From Ciona savignyi (Eukaryota; Chordata; Ascidiacea; Phlebobranchia; Cionidae): a DNA stretch of 64,000 nucleotides. The notes under the pieces were generated by a model. That model saw only the letters and a list, made by a program, of their open reading frames with translations, ran no database searches and was not told the origin of the DNA. Positions 32,177 through 43,911 of this stretch are shown here, piece by piece. The position numbers and the translations under genes are program-made. The stretch spans positions 56,627 to 120,626 of the forward strand of contig CH001474.1 of the NCBI GenBank assembly GCA_000149265.1, written 5' to 3'. How positions within the stretch are numbered: position 1 is the first letter of the stretch; every line of letters starts with the position of its first letter.

Positions 32177-33745
32177 ATGGCCGTTAAACATTTATTGTTA
32201 CAGTACTATGATATCTTTTCTGAAGGACGGCACGATTTGGGACGAACCTCCGTCATTAAGCACCGAATCAACACTGGAGACGCCAGACCTATTCGTCAGG
32301 CCCCACGTCGTCTAGGTTGGGAAAAACAAGGCATTGCCGAAAATAAATTGAGCGGATGCTTCAAGATGGCATAATTGAACCTAGTGCAAGCCCGTGGTCG
32401 TCGCCAGTCGTACTGGTAAAGAAAAAGGACGGTACGTACAGATTCTGTGTCGGAAATTGAACAGTGTTACCTACCCCCCATAAGGATGCTTATCCGCTTC
32501 CTCTCATCGAGGAAATATTAGATGCGTTGGGTGGCGCGAAGTGGTTTAACACGTTCGATCTTGCCAGTGGTTACTGGCAAGTTGATTTGGATCTCAAAGA
32601 CCGCCCAAACACCGCGTTTGCAATCGCAGGTAGAGGTCTATTTCAATTTAAAGTAATGTGTTTTGGACTCTAACGCCCCTGCGACTTTTGAACGACTAAT
32701 GGAAATTGTCCTTGCCGACGTGTTGTGGAAAGATTGTCTAGTTTATATCGATGACGTGGTTACTTACGGCCGAGAGTTTGACTCCTTTTAGGGTTACAAG
32801 GAGTTTTTGAGAAATTGCGCCACGCAGGATAACTGCTTAAGCCGAACAAGTGCAAATTATTTCAGCAGTCCGCAAATTTTCTTGGTCACGTCGTAACGAA
32901 GGAAGTCCAGTGTGACCCAGTAAAAACAGAATGTGTGGAAACCTGGGAAACCCCGTCCACTGTGAAAGAACTTCGTCAGTTTTTGGGATTAGCGTCGTAC
33001 TACAGACGGTTTATTAAAGACTTTGCAACCATAGCCTCCTCCTCCCCTTTGCATAAATTAACTAGAAGGGACGAAAAGTTTAAATAGTCTTCCGAAAATA
33101 ATCAGGCTTTTATGCAATTGAAACATAAACTCACCAATCCTCCGGTGCTCGGCTTTCAAAGAAGGGAAAGTAATTTTATACTGGACACAGACGCAAGTGG
33201 TTCTGGCATAGTTTTATCACAAAATCAAGATTCAAGGGAAGTGGTAATAGCGTATGCAAACATTATTGTGCTACATATCGGATATTGTTAGCGGTAGTTC
33301 ACTTTGTACACCGTTTTCGCACGTATTTATGGGTACGAAAGTTCATCGTACGTAGTAACCATGCTTCACTAAAATGGCTATTGTCATTTCATGAACCGGA
33401 AGGCATGCTCGCCCGCTGGATTAGTACGTTAACACATAAACGCGAATTCATTATCACGTCAACCTTGCCGCCGAAATTATGCATTGATTGTGCTCGCATT
33501 GACCAGGTTCCGATCGGTGTGATAGGGGCGAGACAAAACCGCGTAGACACAAACTGGGTGAATGATTGGTCATTGGATCTAATCCGCATTTGGCAAAACG
33601 AAGATCCCGTTATACGTGAAATTATTCGGTGCAAATCGATAAGCCAGGCTACACCTGGTAGGAACGGGACGGCTACCTCGACAACGGACGATTTACTATA
33701 CTGTAATCAATGGGACTTAATCGAAGTAGTAGACGGCATTCTGTA
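32177..33745 (+). pseudogene. Gypsy A reverse transcriptase and RNase H, frameshifted
   Basis: Successive frames show the RT fingers (HRINTGDARPIRQAPRRL), the [16 protein letters not shown]-like region (about 32,385-32,430), KWFNTFDLASGYWQVDLDLK with the first catalytic Asp, and VYIDDVV with the Asp pair (about 32,740). Next come an FLGHVV.. block, RQFLGLASYYRRFI and RNase H starting ILDTDASGSG (about 33,180). The frame at 33,285-33,746 has LAVVHFVHRFRTYLWVRKF and WLLSFHEPEGMLARWI. Stops occur near 32,370, 32,460, 32,670, 32,790 and 33,085. Confidence 0.85.
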
Positions 33746-33749
33746 AAGA

Positions 33750-34411
33750 ACTTGGTTAACGAATGGGTATAATTTGGATAACTCGGAAATCAGCTTGTTG
33801 GTTGCCCCAAACAAGATACGAAAGGAGATTTTCCATCAGCTACATGTTTTACGAACCGCTGGACATTTGGTATGGCCAAAACCACTGCACAGATTCAGCA
33901 AAGGTTTTATTGGCCTCGAATAAGAGCGAACGAACATCCGAAATTGGTGCAGGTGGTGCACTGTCTGCGACAGGAGAAGATCAATACATGGGAGGCATCG
34001 TGCTAACTTGCAGCAATCGTTTGCAACCTACCCGATGGAAAGAATTGGAATAGACTTTATTGGACCCTTACCCACGACAGAGGATGGCAATACATACTGG
34101 TGGTCTGTGACTATTTTACAAAGTGGGTAGAATGCATCGCATTGCCAAATCAACAGGCAAGTACTACGGCTGAAGCCCTTGTGACTAGTTTTGGTGTACC
34201 TACCATGATCCACTCGGATCAAGGCAGAGACTTATGTGTCAACTTTTACAGATAGAAAAAACGCGAGCCTCCCCCCCCCCCCCTATCATCCGCAATCGTC
34301 TGGCTTGGTGGAAAGATTTAACCGGACCATACAACAGATGTTGGCCATGTTTGTAAATGAAAATCGAAATGATTGGGATATTCATTTGCCTTATTTGCTA
34401 ATAATGGCTTA
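33750..34411 (+). pseudogene. Gypsy A integrase, truncated
   Basis: A degenerate HHCC zinc region (33,800-33,990: a HLHVLRTAGH-like and a VHCLRQ-like stretch) precedes the catalytic core. MERIGIDFIGPLPTTEDGN (about 34,033-34,090) holds the first Asp, MIHSDQGRD (34,208) the second, and YHPQSSGLVERFNRTIQQML (34,283-34,340) the Glu. The core ends at LPYLLIMAY where the next element begins, so the C-terminal domain is absent. A C-run at 34,271-34,282 is probably slippage. Confidence 0.85.
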
Positions 34412-34619
34412 CCCCAGCGGGCACGCTACGTCGGAGCGACGTCATAATTTTGGTGAAAAGTCGTTGCGACGTCACACAACGTAGTTTCAACCAATGAATA
34501 CTGTTACGTCGATGTACTAACATAAAACAAACGTAACGCGCACGTAATATTAATACGTCAAATGGACCAACGACCATTCAACGTAGTTTCAACGTATATA
34601 AGACGACGTAAATATAACT

Positions 34620-35165
34620 GACGAACCATTGACGTTGATTAGACGTAAGCGAATTGACGTCAAATCAAGCAACAATATTTCCACGTAATTTCAACGTAAG
34701 CAAATTGACGTCAAATCAACCAACAATAATTCCACGTAGTTTCAACGTAAGCAAATTGACTTCAAATCAACCGACGAACCATTAACGTGGATTAGACGTT
34801 AGCAAATTGACGTCAAATCAACCAACAATAATTCCACGTAGTTTCAACGTAAGCAAATTGACGTCAAATCAACTGACGAAACATTAACGTGGATTAGACG
34901 TAAGCTAATTGACGTCAAATCAACCAACAATACTTCAACATAGTTTCAACGTGAGCAAATTGACGTCAAATCAACCAACAATAATTCCACGTAGTTTCAA
35001 CGTAAGCAAATTGACGTCAAATCAACCAACAATACTTCAACATAGTTTCAACGTGAGCAAATTGACGTCAAATCAACCAACAATACTTCAACATAGTTTC
35101 AACGTAAGCTAATTGACGTCAAATCAACCAACAATATTTCCACGTAGTTTCAATGTAAGCAAATG
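34620..35165. repeat. 51-bp tandem satellite at the EnSpm left end
   Basis: About ten imperfect units are built around TTGACGTCAAATCAACCAAC and a CACGTAGTTTCAACGTAAGC block. GACGTCAAATC recurs near 34,658, 34,708, 34,809, 34,862, 34,913, 34,964, 35,014, 35,066 and 35,117. Because 51 is divisible by three, a frame stays open (34,909-35,112), but that frame is only the repeat. Each unit contains the palindrome GACGTC. Upstream, 34,412-34,620 is rich in ACGT and CGTCG words. Confidence 0.88.
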
Positions 35166-35574
35166 GATAAGATTTTGTAGAAATTTGAGTAGAATATTGG
35201 CGTTTGAACAATTTGTAATCCATTACACTGGAGTAGGCCAGTAGGGGACCTTCCTCTTTACTATGTGTTTCCAAAAAAAACTATTTTAATTTGTGGGGAT
35301 AGTGCAAATTTTTGTTTTTAGTATTCAGTTGTTATATAATTTGTATAAATATTTTGTAAATTTATAAATATTTTACATACGTTTTATTTTTTGTAATAGA
35401 TGCATTTTAATATTTTTTTATGAATAAATGATAACTTAAAAATGCCTATAAATTAAAAATTTATCTGGAACCACTGTTTAAAAGCGCGCCATTTATTTTT
35501 AATTTGTATCGACCTTTTCCCCTGACACGAGTTAGGAAGTTGGTGTGTTTTTCCGCTGATCATTTTTTGTTCAG

Positions 35575-37402
35575 TATGTCCAAGCTGTATCTACGGAAAT
35601 GGAGAAAGCGTAAAGCACTAATGGACGCACTGTTATTAAGCAGTGACAGTGATTGCCCAATCCAAATGACCCAACCAAACGAAGCACAGCAGCATTCAAC
35701 TGAAGATTTACCGGTACAATTAGATAAGACATCTGAACTAACGTTTATTTTTAAAACATCTCCAGCCTATGCTGGTACTAATGTTGCTTGTAATACTGTG
35801 ACAAATCATAGTACCGGTATAAAAAGTATTGTTTCTATTGAAGCTTGTAGCCAGTCTAGCTTCATTTATACAGATTCTTCTTTTGATAACATAACTCTAG
35901 AAAGTGAAACTGGTAATTCAACTGATTCAAAAACTCTAACTTCTGTGAATTTTACAAATTTGGATGTTGAAGGTGGCTTAACAGCTCCAAATTTGAAGTT
36001 GGATAATGGTACAGACATTGTTTCTGACATTGCTGCATGGTCCGTAAAACATAACTTGTACTAGACTGGCCTTAAATGAACTGTTAGGCATACTTAAAGA
36101 TTATGGTCATGATGTCCCAAGAGATGCAAGAACAGTATTGCAAACTCCAAAAGAACATTGATACAATAAATAAATGTGGTGGAAAATACTTTTATTTGGG
36201 AATAGAATCTGGAATACGTACAGTGATGTATCAAAATCAGGATGCTCAACTATTAAAGCATATTTCTCTACTTGTTAATGTAGATGGGTTACCACTTTTT
36301 AAATCTTCAAACGTGCAGGTCTGGCCAATTATGTGCAGGTTTAATACATATGAGCCTTTTATTGTAGCTCTGTTTTGTGGCAGCTCAAAACCCAATAATG
36401 TTAACTTATATTTAGAAGATTTTTTAACAGAGTACAATTATTTAAAAACAAATCCTGTCATATACAAGTCAAATTCTGTGTTTGTAACAATAAAGGGGTT
36501 TGTTTGTGATGCTCCAGGAAGATCATTTTTAAAGTGTATCAAGCCCCACAATTCCTATTATGGCTGTGAGCGTTGTACCATCAAGGGGACTTGGTGTACC
36601 AGATTTACCTACCCCCCAGTGGAGAATACTTGTTTGCGTACCAAAGAAAAATTTAATGAGTTCTATTACAAAGATCATCAAATTCTTCTATCACCTTTAG
36701 CAGAAGCTGGAATAAATTGTGTAAATTCTTTTTCTCTTGATTACATGCATTTAGTTTGCTTAGGGGTTGTTAAACGTGTTATTAAGTTGTTTTAAAGGTG
36801 GACCTCGATTGTGTCGTCTGTCACAGCAACAGTTGAACCAGTTGTCTGATAAAATAATGTCAGTACAACTTCCAAGTGATTTTGTACGGAAGCCTCGTTC
36901 ACTTTCTGATTTAGGAAGATGGAAGGCTGTAGAATTTAGACAGTTTGTTTTGTACGTAGGCCCCTTTGTACTAAAATATATTCTTTCAAAACCTGCCTAC
37001 TTGCATTTTCTTAATCTTCACATTGCCATGACTATTCTTCTAAACTGTGATATCTCTACCAGAAAATTACATTTAAATCGAGCAGAATTTTGCTTAAATC
37101 AGTTTGTAAATGATTGTCGTTTGTTGTATGGAGACACGTTTTGTGTATATAATGTACATAATCTTATTCATCTTGCTGATGATGTAAGATACTTTGATTC
37201 TTCTCTAGAGGATATTTCTGCTTTTCCTTTTGAAAACCACATGAAAGATATAAAAAAAAGTGTGCGAAATGCAAACAATCCAGTTACTCAGATTGTGAAA
37301 AGATTAATAGAGAATAATACAAGCAAAGCTGTGTATTCAAAGAAGCCCTTAGTATCAAAGATTAGTCCAAATATAAGAGATGGTTGTTTTTTTGACACAT
37401 AA
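35575..37402 (+). pseudogene. TNP2-like EnSpm transposase, main exons
   Basis: ATG at 35575 starts MSKLYLRKWRKRKALMDALL, followed by a Ser/Thr-rich linker. Past a frame break at about 36,055 come a LNELLGILKDYGHDVPRDAR-like block, then GGKYFYLGIESGIRTVM and LLVNVDGLPLFKSSNVQVWP (the VDGLPL.KS....WP motif of the family). Next are CDAPGRSFLKCIKPHNSYYG and CERCTIKG with cysteines, and FSLDYMHLVCLGVVKR with the DYMHL motif. A one-base slip near 36,790 leads to the frame at 36,767-37,402, which ends with YNVHNLIHLADDVRYFDSS and AFPFENHMKDIKK, the DUF4218-like end. Two or three frameshifts make this copy non-functional as read. Confidence 0.85.
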
Positions 37403-40400
37403 CGACAACTTTGTGTTTGTAGTAGATCAACAATGTGATAAGCTTATTTGTAAATTTATTCCTAAGCAAATAGTAAAAAACTTTTATACAAAACCATCTG
37501 AATCAAAATTGTTTAATATTGGTTTTATTACTGGTACTGCTATTAACAAAAAAACAGTTTCTCTATCTAAAAATTCTTTAAAAAGAAAAGTTGTTTGTTT
37601 CCTTATAACAGTGGTTATGCTCTGTTTCCGTTAATGCATGATTTTTGAGTTGTACTTTGCCACAAGTTGTCATAAAAGGATTTTAATCAGTTTATTAAGC
37701 ATTGTTTCCATCAATTTGGTAATCTTGTGCAGAATGAATTAAAGTGCATACGTGGTACCGGTAGTCATCAATTATTGTGCTATATATATATATGTATAGA
37801 TTTTTAAAGGATTTACATAAATAGTGAAGTTAAAATGATGTTTTATTAAAAGTGATTAAAGTATTATATTGCTCATTTTAGAAAGTGTATTGCCTTGCAC
37901 CATTGTTATTATTATTTTTTTCATTGCAGAGTACATCATAGGCCCAAATTATAACTGTATTAATATGTGGAGTTTGGCTGTGTGGAAAGAAGGCACTACA
38001 GAGGAAGAAGGCGTAATTCCTACCTCATGGATAAAAACCAATAATGTTTGTTGGCCTCCTGTGGGAGCAAATGCTCTTACACTTATCAATAAAATGAAAC
38101 GCCCGGAGGGTAACTGGAGAAGTTTCCCACTTATTAAAATAAAGTGTTCTTCTGGTATGTTGCAAATATATTTTACTAAATTTTCTTTTTAATTAACTTT
38201 TGATGTTTTATACGAATGATCATTGCAATATTTTTATCACACTTATTTTTAGAGAATAAACAAGTGTGCGACATTTATAATGAAACTTCGGCATCAGAAA
38301 GCTTAGATGCCGTCAATGTTCCGGTACCACAAAAGCGAAAAAATGAAACCAAAATGTTTTTCGGATTGTGTGGAAGGTACGAAAATGTTTGCTTCATTTA
38401 ACTTTTGAGCATTCGGCAAAGTATCCAATCTAGATTCCTTTAAAATTATGATTTTAATTACCGGCAGTAAGAAGTTAAAAAATCTCTCCAAAATAGTTTA
38501 ATTAATTCCAATTGGTGGTAGCTCACCTGTTGGCACATTGGTAACTATTTTCCACAGGAATATCTTTAATGCCTGTAAGTAGCTAATTTGAGACCTAACA
38601 AAAGAATTAGGGCTTCTCTTTTTTAGACTTTACGTCTGGAGAGAATAGAAGCGATGAAGATTGTGGTCTCGTGGATCTATCACATAGCAGTTGCAGTACC
38701 ACAGGCATTTTTTACCTTAGTACAGTGCTGGAAAAAAGTCGGTGTTAGTGCTACGTGGACACTTAAACAATACTGACGAAAAGGCGTTGCCATGCAGACA
38801 CCTTTTTCCATCACTGCTTCAGTTAGAATTGTTTTTAACTTTAGGTTACATCACCTCTAGGCTGTTGTTTGTAGTGCAAAGTATGGTACTAGCTGAACCA
38901 AAGTTAAGCTTTATATTATATTTAAAAACGTTCTTTTATTAGAATATAACCCTCCCCCGTTACGAAGAACGAAACCGGTCTATGTCAAAGCCTCAAGTGT
39001 AAGAGGTACTGTATTGTAGTATCCATAGTTTTTATTGTTGGTAAAACTGATAATAAAAACAAAATAATTAATATCGTTGCAAAGTTTTTGTTTTTTTCAG
39101 TGGTATTTTTAGTGGTTCCAAGCAAAAACCAATTTAAAACCGTAACTTAATGGGAAAAAATCGTTTAAATACCCTATCACATCAGCAAGCAAAAGTAGTG
39201 GCGGGAAAAATTATATTAGTGTCTGGTTTAATAATTTTTTTTTGATAAACAGATTTCGCTGCGTGTTTAAATGTTGCTGGTGCCATACCATGCCAATCAT
39301 CCTCGACACCGAGCACTGAATCCGATTCTTGTGGAGTAGAGACAGTTTCAGGTAAGCCTATTATTCACCCTTATTTAAATAATTTTGGAACCAGGCTAAA
39401 ATCATTTGACATGTCAAGTTATGTAATTACTTGATTTCATTATTAATGGTTTAATGCAAAAACATACCAACTAAAAATTATGTTTGCTCTTTTCAGGAAA
39501 GAATTCTTTTCCCATCTCACAAAAAAGTAAGTGAATGTTGTGGTTCTTGGATATATGAGCAACAGGAGATTAATGCATACTTATTATACATATGTTTAGA
39601 ATTTCAAAAGAAAGTCATTCAGCTCTTAGTAGATTTGCACAATCGCATTGATGACATATTGACATTACTTCTACTTCTTTAAACACCGAAGATTACGAAA
39701 TAATCAGTAAAATAAATTCAAAGTTAGAATTTGATGAGCTTGAAAAAAAGCTAGAAGATAGAGATGAGCACAAGCGTTTGGTGAGAATAACTTTTAGACC
39801 AAAAGTAGATTGTATACTCAGTTTCTCAGCCAGTTATGTGTATTGAATATTATGTATAAGATAGCTTTTATGCCAAATCTAATAAAGTAAGGGATATGAA
39901 GTCAATTTTAACATTGTTGTATAAATAAATATATATAGACAAATGGTTTGGTTTTCATCGAGTTTGTACCCTGCGAGAGTTTTGTTTACACAAAACTTGC
40001 AAGTTTCGACTTGTGTACCTCTTTAAGGGCAAATTCTGGCTATATAAATGTTAATTATTTATATATATAATCATATATTGTGGTTGGTTTTGTATTAATA
40101 TTGAATCAATAATACGAATCTTTTAAAACATACATTGGATTGCCTCAAATAGCATTTCAATAATTAAGAATATATCTTAATTCAGAAATGTTAGTTGACA
40201 AACTTTAATTTGTTGCAATCTTTCTATTTTGTAGTGTGAAAGATTGCAAAAGATTGGTGGGATAAATCCAAGAGACAATGTAAATAGGGTAATGAGAAGG
40301 TGAGTTTTTATGGCAATATTATATATAACACTTAACAGGTGCAAATGTGTGTGGCTCTTGGCCGTCTTTACCCAGTACATTTTGCATATAACTTGTATAA

Positions 40401-40950
40401 AATTATGTGGTGTTATTTATGTAAATCGTTTCTAGCAAACTAAAGTAACTTTGTAAGCTTTATAAAACATCAGAAATTGTTAACTTTTACTGATGTCAAA
40501 TAATCTAATGTCAACTTTCAACATGAAAGGAAACCGGGGAAAATTTCCTTTTATTGCCTCAAATTTATTTTAACTCTTCTTCGGCCCAAAACAGCTAAAT
40601 AATCTTTTTTTATATAAAAAGTCAAACAATTAAATAAAGGCGAGAGAAACATTTTAAAGCAAACTTTTTAATGCTAGTCAATTTGTCCTTTTATATGTAA
40701 ATAAGTTGGTTTGGTTAAAATTTTATCTACTAGCCAATTTCCATTTCAATGCGAATTATGTGAAACCCTGATTGTGCAGCCAATTGATTTTAATTTTTTT
40801 TATGCAGAAGCTATTTTAAAGACAGACAAATGTACAGAGCATGATGAAGTACACGGGTTCATCGCTGCATGTCTTAAATATGCACCAGACCGACAGGGAG
40901 GTGGTGGACGGAAGTCCAATGACCAGAGTTCCAGTTCACTTGATCCTTAA
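37403..40950 (+). pseudogene. 3' exons of the EnSpm gene ending in a DUF4806-like domain
   Basis: The first exon continues to about 37,640 (VDQQCDKLICKFIPKQIV). The next, from about 37,930, encodes YNCINMWSLAVWKEGTTEEE and IPTSWIKTNNVCWPPVG. Small exons follow, bounded by consensus sites: about 38,253-38,376, about 38,628-38,711, about 39,252-39,351 and about 39,497-39,530. From about 39,600 a DUF4806-like region starts: FDELEKKLEDRDEHKRL (ends 39,780), CERLQKIGGINPRDNVNRVM (40,236-40,299), and a last exon from about 40,734 with EAILKTDKCTEHDEVHGFIA and CLKYAPDRQGGGGRK, stop near 40,950. The order matches the fragment at 352-1,362. I infer a single spliced gene, but alternative exon joins are possible. 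Confidence 0.6.
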
Positions 40951-40960
40951 GTGTGTTTTC

Positions 40961-41278
40961 TATAACTATTTTACATATGAATAATTAAGTCTTGCCTCTT
41001 TTAAACCGAAAACCGTTGCTTTGTCGGCTGTTGGGTTTCGTATCTAGTATACATTTAGATGTTTTAAAATATTTTTACACATTTTCCGCTTAAAACTTAC
41101 TTAAATTTAAAAATTTATTAAAATCTAACACCTGTCAAAAATGCAGCTATCAATCAGTTTTAAACTATACTATATTTAATTAATTTAACTTACGACGCGA
41201 AAATGAAACCCAACCGTCTACCACGCACTTATAAAACAGGTTTGACTTAACATTCATTTGTAAAAATTGTCATATAAC
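40961..41278. other. Stretch after the EnSpm gene
   Basis: No gene. GTTGGGTTTC (near 41,029) and its complement GAAACCCAAC (near 41,204) form an inverted pair in CG-containing context and may mark an unrecognised small element. Confidence 0.3.
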
Positions 41279-41615
41279 CAGGGTTCGAAAAATTCGAGTT
41301 TCGCCGGTTTGTTTATGGATATTATTAAGTCAAAAATCCTATATTATTTAAAATAATAATTAATGCGATCCTAACTGTAATGGGACCGGGTACAGTTGTT
41401 AATAATCACGATGTCCTTTATAGATAATGCACATGCATATGCCTTATAATAAGCTAGCCTAGTTAATAAAGTAATGTCGGAATGATTGCACCGCATTTTA
41501 AATAATATTTTTTATGTTATGGTAGTAAAATTTAAGGTTTGCAACACACGCATCGATCTTTCGTTGTACATATCGTAATTTGAGCTCACATTTGTATGCT
41601 AATTTTCGAACCCTG
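41279..41615. mobile_element. Small hAT-like MITE
   Basis: The 337-bp segment begins CAGGGTTCGAAAA and ends with its complement, TTTTCGAACCCTG, a 13-bp perfect terminal inverted repeat of the CAGGG type. The neighbouring 8-mers (CATATAAC and TGTAACTA) do not match, so there is no clear target duplication. No coding. Confidence 0.65.
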
Positions 41616-41773
41616 TGTAACTATGGGACTAAAAGTGTTTGCCAAATGAACAACGTGTCACCCTTTTCATTGCGTTCTGGTTTATGTAGTGTTGTATGAT
41701 ACAACCCAAATACAATTTTAACACTATTATGTGATTGCTTGTTATGGTAGCCTATTAACTATTGTCTTAAATC

Positions 41774-43430
41774 TTACAGTCTTAAATTAGAATCTCCCAT
41801 TAGAAAACTGTGGTGGGCGGTTCGAAGTATCCAATACTTGAATCGAGGTTTCCATCCCGATGTGTTGGAATGATCATTTCTGATCGACCCGGAACGGAAA
41901 TGTTCCCCAATAGTAAGACTTTTCGAAACGGAGCGCTTTGGTTTTTGTTCAGTGTGCATAGCGTGGTTCCAAATGAGATCGTACCTTCTTTCAAATTAAA
42001 TTGGGATGAATAAAGGCTTAGGAAATCGATTCCCAAAATACACGTGGTATGGCCTTACTCGGCTACTGCAAACCGGTGGTTAAATATCGTGTCACATATT
42101 ACAAACTCCACCATTACAGAACCAACCGTACAAAGTGTGAAGCCATTTGCCACCTTAAGTGAAACAGGGCAAGGGTCCAAATCTTATTTGTAAACAATTC
42201 GTAAAACAACGATCGATCCAAAACACAAACGCTTGCTCCAGAATCTACAAGGCAGGTGTTAATTATAGAGTCATTATTTGATCGAGGTTGGGGATTCGCG
42301 GCACTGGCTGGATCAAGGACGACCCAGCCGTTTGGCGTTTTTTTAAGGATCTTGCAATCCAGCATCCCCTCTTATAGGACATTCCTTTCCCTAATGTCCT
42401 TGCTTACCACAATTATAACAAAGGTCTCGTACAAAACCACAAGTGTTTGGTGCATTATAAGATGGATATACACATTCCTTTAGGTCGGACACCAATCCAC
42501 GCACGAATGAATGGCAAGCACACGGGTCCGAAGGAATTTGGTTATTCAAAGGAACATTCCTTACCGGAAAGAATGATCCATCCGGTGCTCCCTGTAGGCG
42601 CCGACCTCCATGGCAACGTTGATTGCCTCCTTCAGAGATCGAACATTCCTCGTACCCACGGTCACTCTGTCCAATTCATCAGGCAGACATCAAACAAATG
42701 CGCCCACCAGCAATTCCTCCTGCGTACTTTTTGGCAATTGCGGGTAACCTCTCACCACCAATTGTTGTAATCGCGTACCGAGGTCAGCAAGCTTCTCTCC
42801 CGGTTGAATTCGTGCAGTGTGCAACAATATTCGTGACTTTTGGCAGCTATATACGTGGCCAAATATTTGTTCCAGTGCCTCACACAGCGGATTGTAAGAA
42901 AATTGTTGGTCCTCGGGCAAATGGGCTTGCACAAACAGTGACTCTCCCGAAAGCAAGGCAGCTAATCTTCTACCCTTTTCTTTTGTAGACCACCAGTAAT
43001 ACACGGCCATGTTCTCGAACCTTCTCAAATATTCTTCCTAATTTCTTTCCCCAGAAAACGTTTCAAGTGGCACCGACCGACCATAAAATGATCCAAATAC
43101 CTTGTCACCGCCAATCCAACATCGGTAACGTTTCTCAGGTCAATAGGTTTCGGTTTGCAAGCAGCACTTGACTTTGCTTCCTCGGCAGATGATTCCCCGT
43201 AACTTTCTTGTCATCCATTTTCTCAATAAACAGTAGGTTTCAAATCCTGGTCACAGCAGCACCAATGTAGCGAATCTTATAGTGGTTTTTATTCTCCTTC
43301 CCTCACATTTTACACACACTTTTATATACTGTGCGCCGCAGCGACAAAAGCGCCCGCGCGTCAAACGTCAAAAAAGGGGGCAATCAAGGAAGGAACAAAG
43401 GAATGCAAGAACGTTACACTAACCTCCACA
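41774..43430 (-). mobile_element. Ty3/gypsy element B, 5' half on the minus strand (LTR, Gag, protease)
   Basis: In minus orientation the order is LTR (43,430-43,266), primer site TTGGTGCTGCTGTGACCAGG, Gag, zinc knuckle and protease, and then the sequence stops at about 41,770. RT and the rest of pol are missing. Gag includes WWSTKEKGRRLAALLSGESL (43,000-42,930) and QIFGHVYSCQKSRI. A knuckle CYNCGKQGH..GKEC lies near 42,420-42,385 with one stop. The protease has CLVDSGASVCVLDRSLFYEL (about 42,262-42,200). The tail 42,036-41,774 starts MGIDFLSLYSSQFNLKEGTI, the region after protease. It could be one half of a split element. Confidence 0.78.
43266..43430 (-). repeat. Gypsy B LTR
   Basis: On the minus strand the 165-bp LTR starts TGTGGAGGTTAGTG and ends GATTCGCTACA. 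It contains a TATATAAAAG promoter box and GAATAAAAAC as a polyadenylation signal. The primer site follows the CA end directly. The start resembles that of the LTR at 49,796 (TGTGGAGGATTGATTG). Confidence 0.75.
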
Positions 43431-43655
43431 GGGTAAACTCCCCGTCCCACGTTTTCTCGGTATGGTCGGACCAGAATGCCGCCTGCATATTTGAGAGATT
43501 ACGATCTCTAGGTTTTTTTTCTGCAAATTTATTTTCGACGGCGAAAATTTCCTTTTGGGAAGGGGGTTGTGTAGCGCCAACTGTTTGCGTATCGCCACCT
43601 TGCCTTTTTCTTGTCTAGAGCCTTTGTGTATCGCCCTATGTGTTTGCACCATGTT
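43431..43655 (+). repeat. Gypsy A-type 3' end: polypurine tract and LTR start
   Basis: The purine run GGGAAGGGGG sits at 43,557-43,566, and TGTAGCGCCAACTGTTTGCG starts at 43,570. It continues like the LTR of gypsy A (TTTTTCTTGTCTAGAGCCTTTG) for about 85 bases before diverging. Its strand and identity fit the missing 3' end of gypsy A. Confidence 0.6.
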
Positions 43656-43911
43656 TGCTGTATGGTTTTGTATTCGTGCCACTCATTGCGCTACGGTGTT
43701 CAACTGAAAACCCACGTCAAACGTGGCGAAAGCCCACAGTCACAAAAACAGATGATGGTAAGGTTCTGTGTCACAATAGAAACTTAAACACGTAACATCT
43801 TTCTTTCTTTAAGAAATGTAAACACAACAGGTAAACAAAACATGATTGAGTAATAACTAAAATAAACAAGATAGGTTTGCGATATACAAGAAAGAAGCAG
43901 TATAAAATACG

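Larger units (their letters stand above)
31631..34411 (+). mobile_element. Ty3/gypsy retrotransposon A, internal region
   Basis: After the LTR and primer site come Gag, RT, RNase H and integrase on one strand, the normal Ty3/gypsy order. The protease and the N-terminal part of RT are missing, because Gag joins RT directly near 32,170. The integrase frame stops abruptly at about 34,411, where the next element begins with CCAGCGGGCACGC. The 3' end may be the piece at 43,431-43,570 followed by the matching LTR start. Confidence 0.8.
34412..40960 (+). mobile_element. CMC/EnSpm-type DNA transposon, left end and body
   Basis: The left boundary is inferred from the point where the gypsy integrase stops and CCAGCGGGCACGCTACGTC begins. 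A 51-bp satellite follows, as EnSpm elements often have subterminal repeats, and then a TNP2-like transposase with many introns. I could not find the matching right terminus (the complement GCGTGCCCGCTGG), so the right limit is set at the end of the last coding exon. Either the end is deleted or it has diverged. Confidence 0.6.

Noticed and set aside
34909-35112. 67-codon ORF with repeated SNQPTILQHSFNVSKLT-type peptide
   Set aside because: It is only the 51-bp satellite read in a frame that stays open because the period is a multiple of three.
34620-35165. Regular repeats resembling a CRISPR array
   Set aside because: Units are contiguous with no unique spacers, and the context is a eukaryotic transposon.
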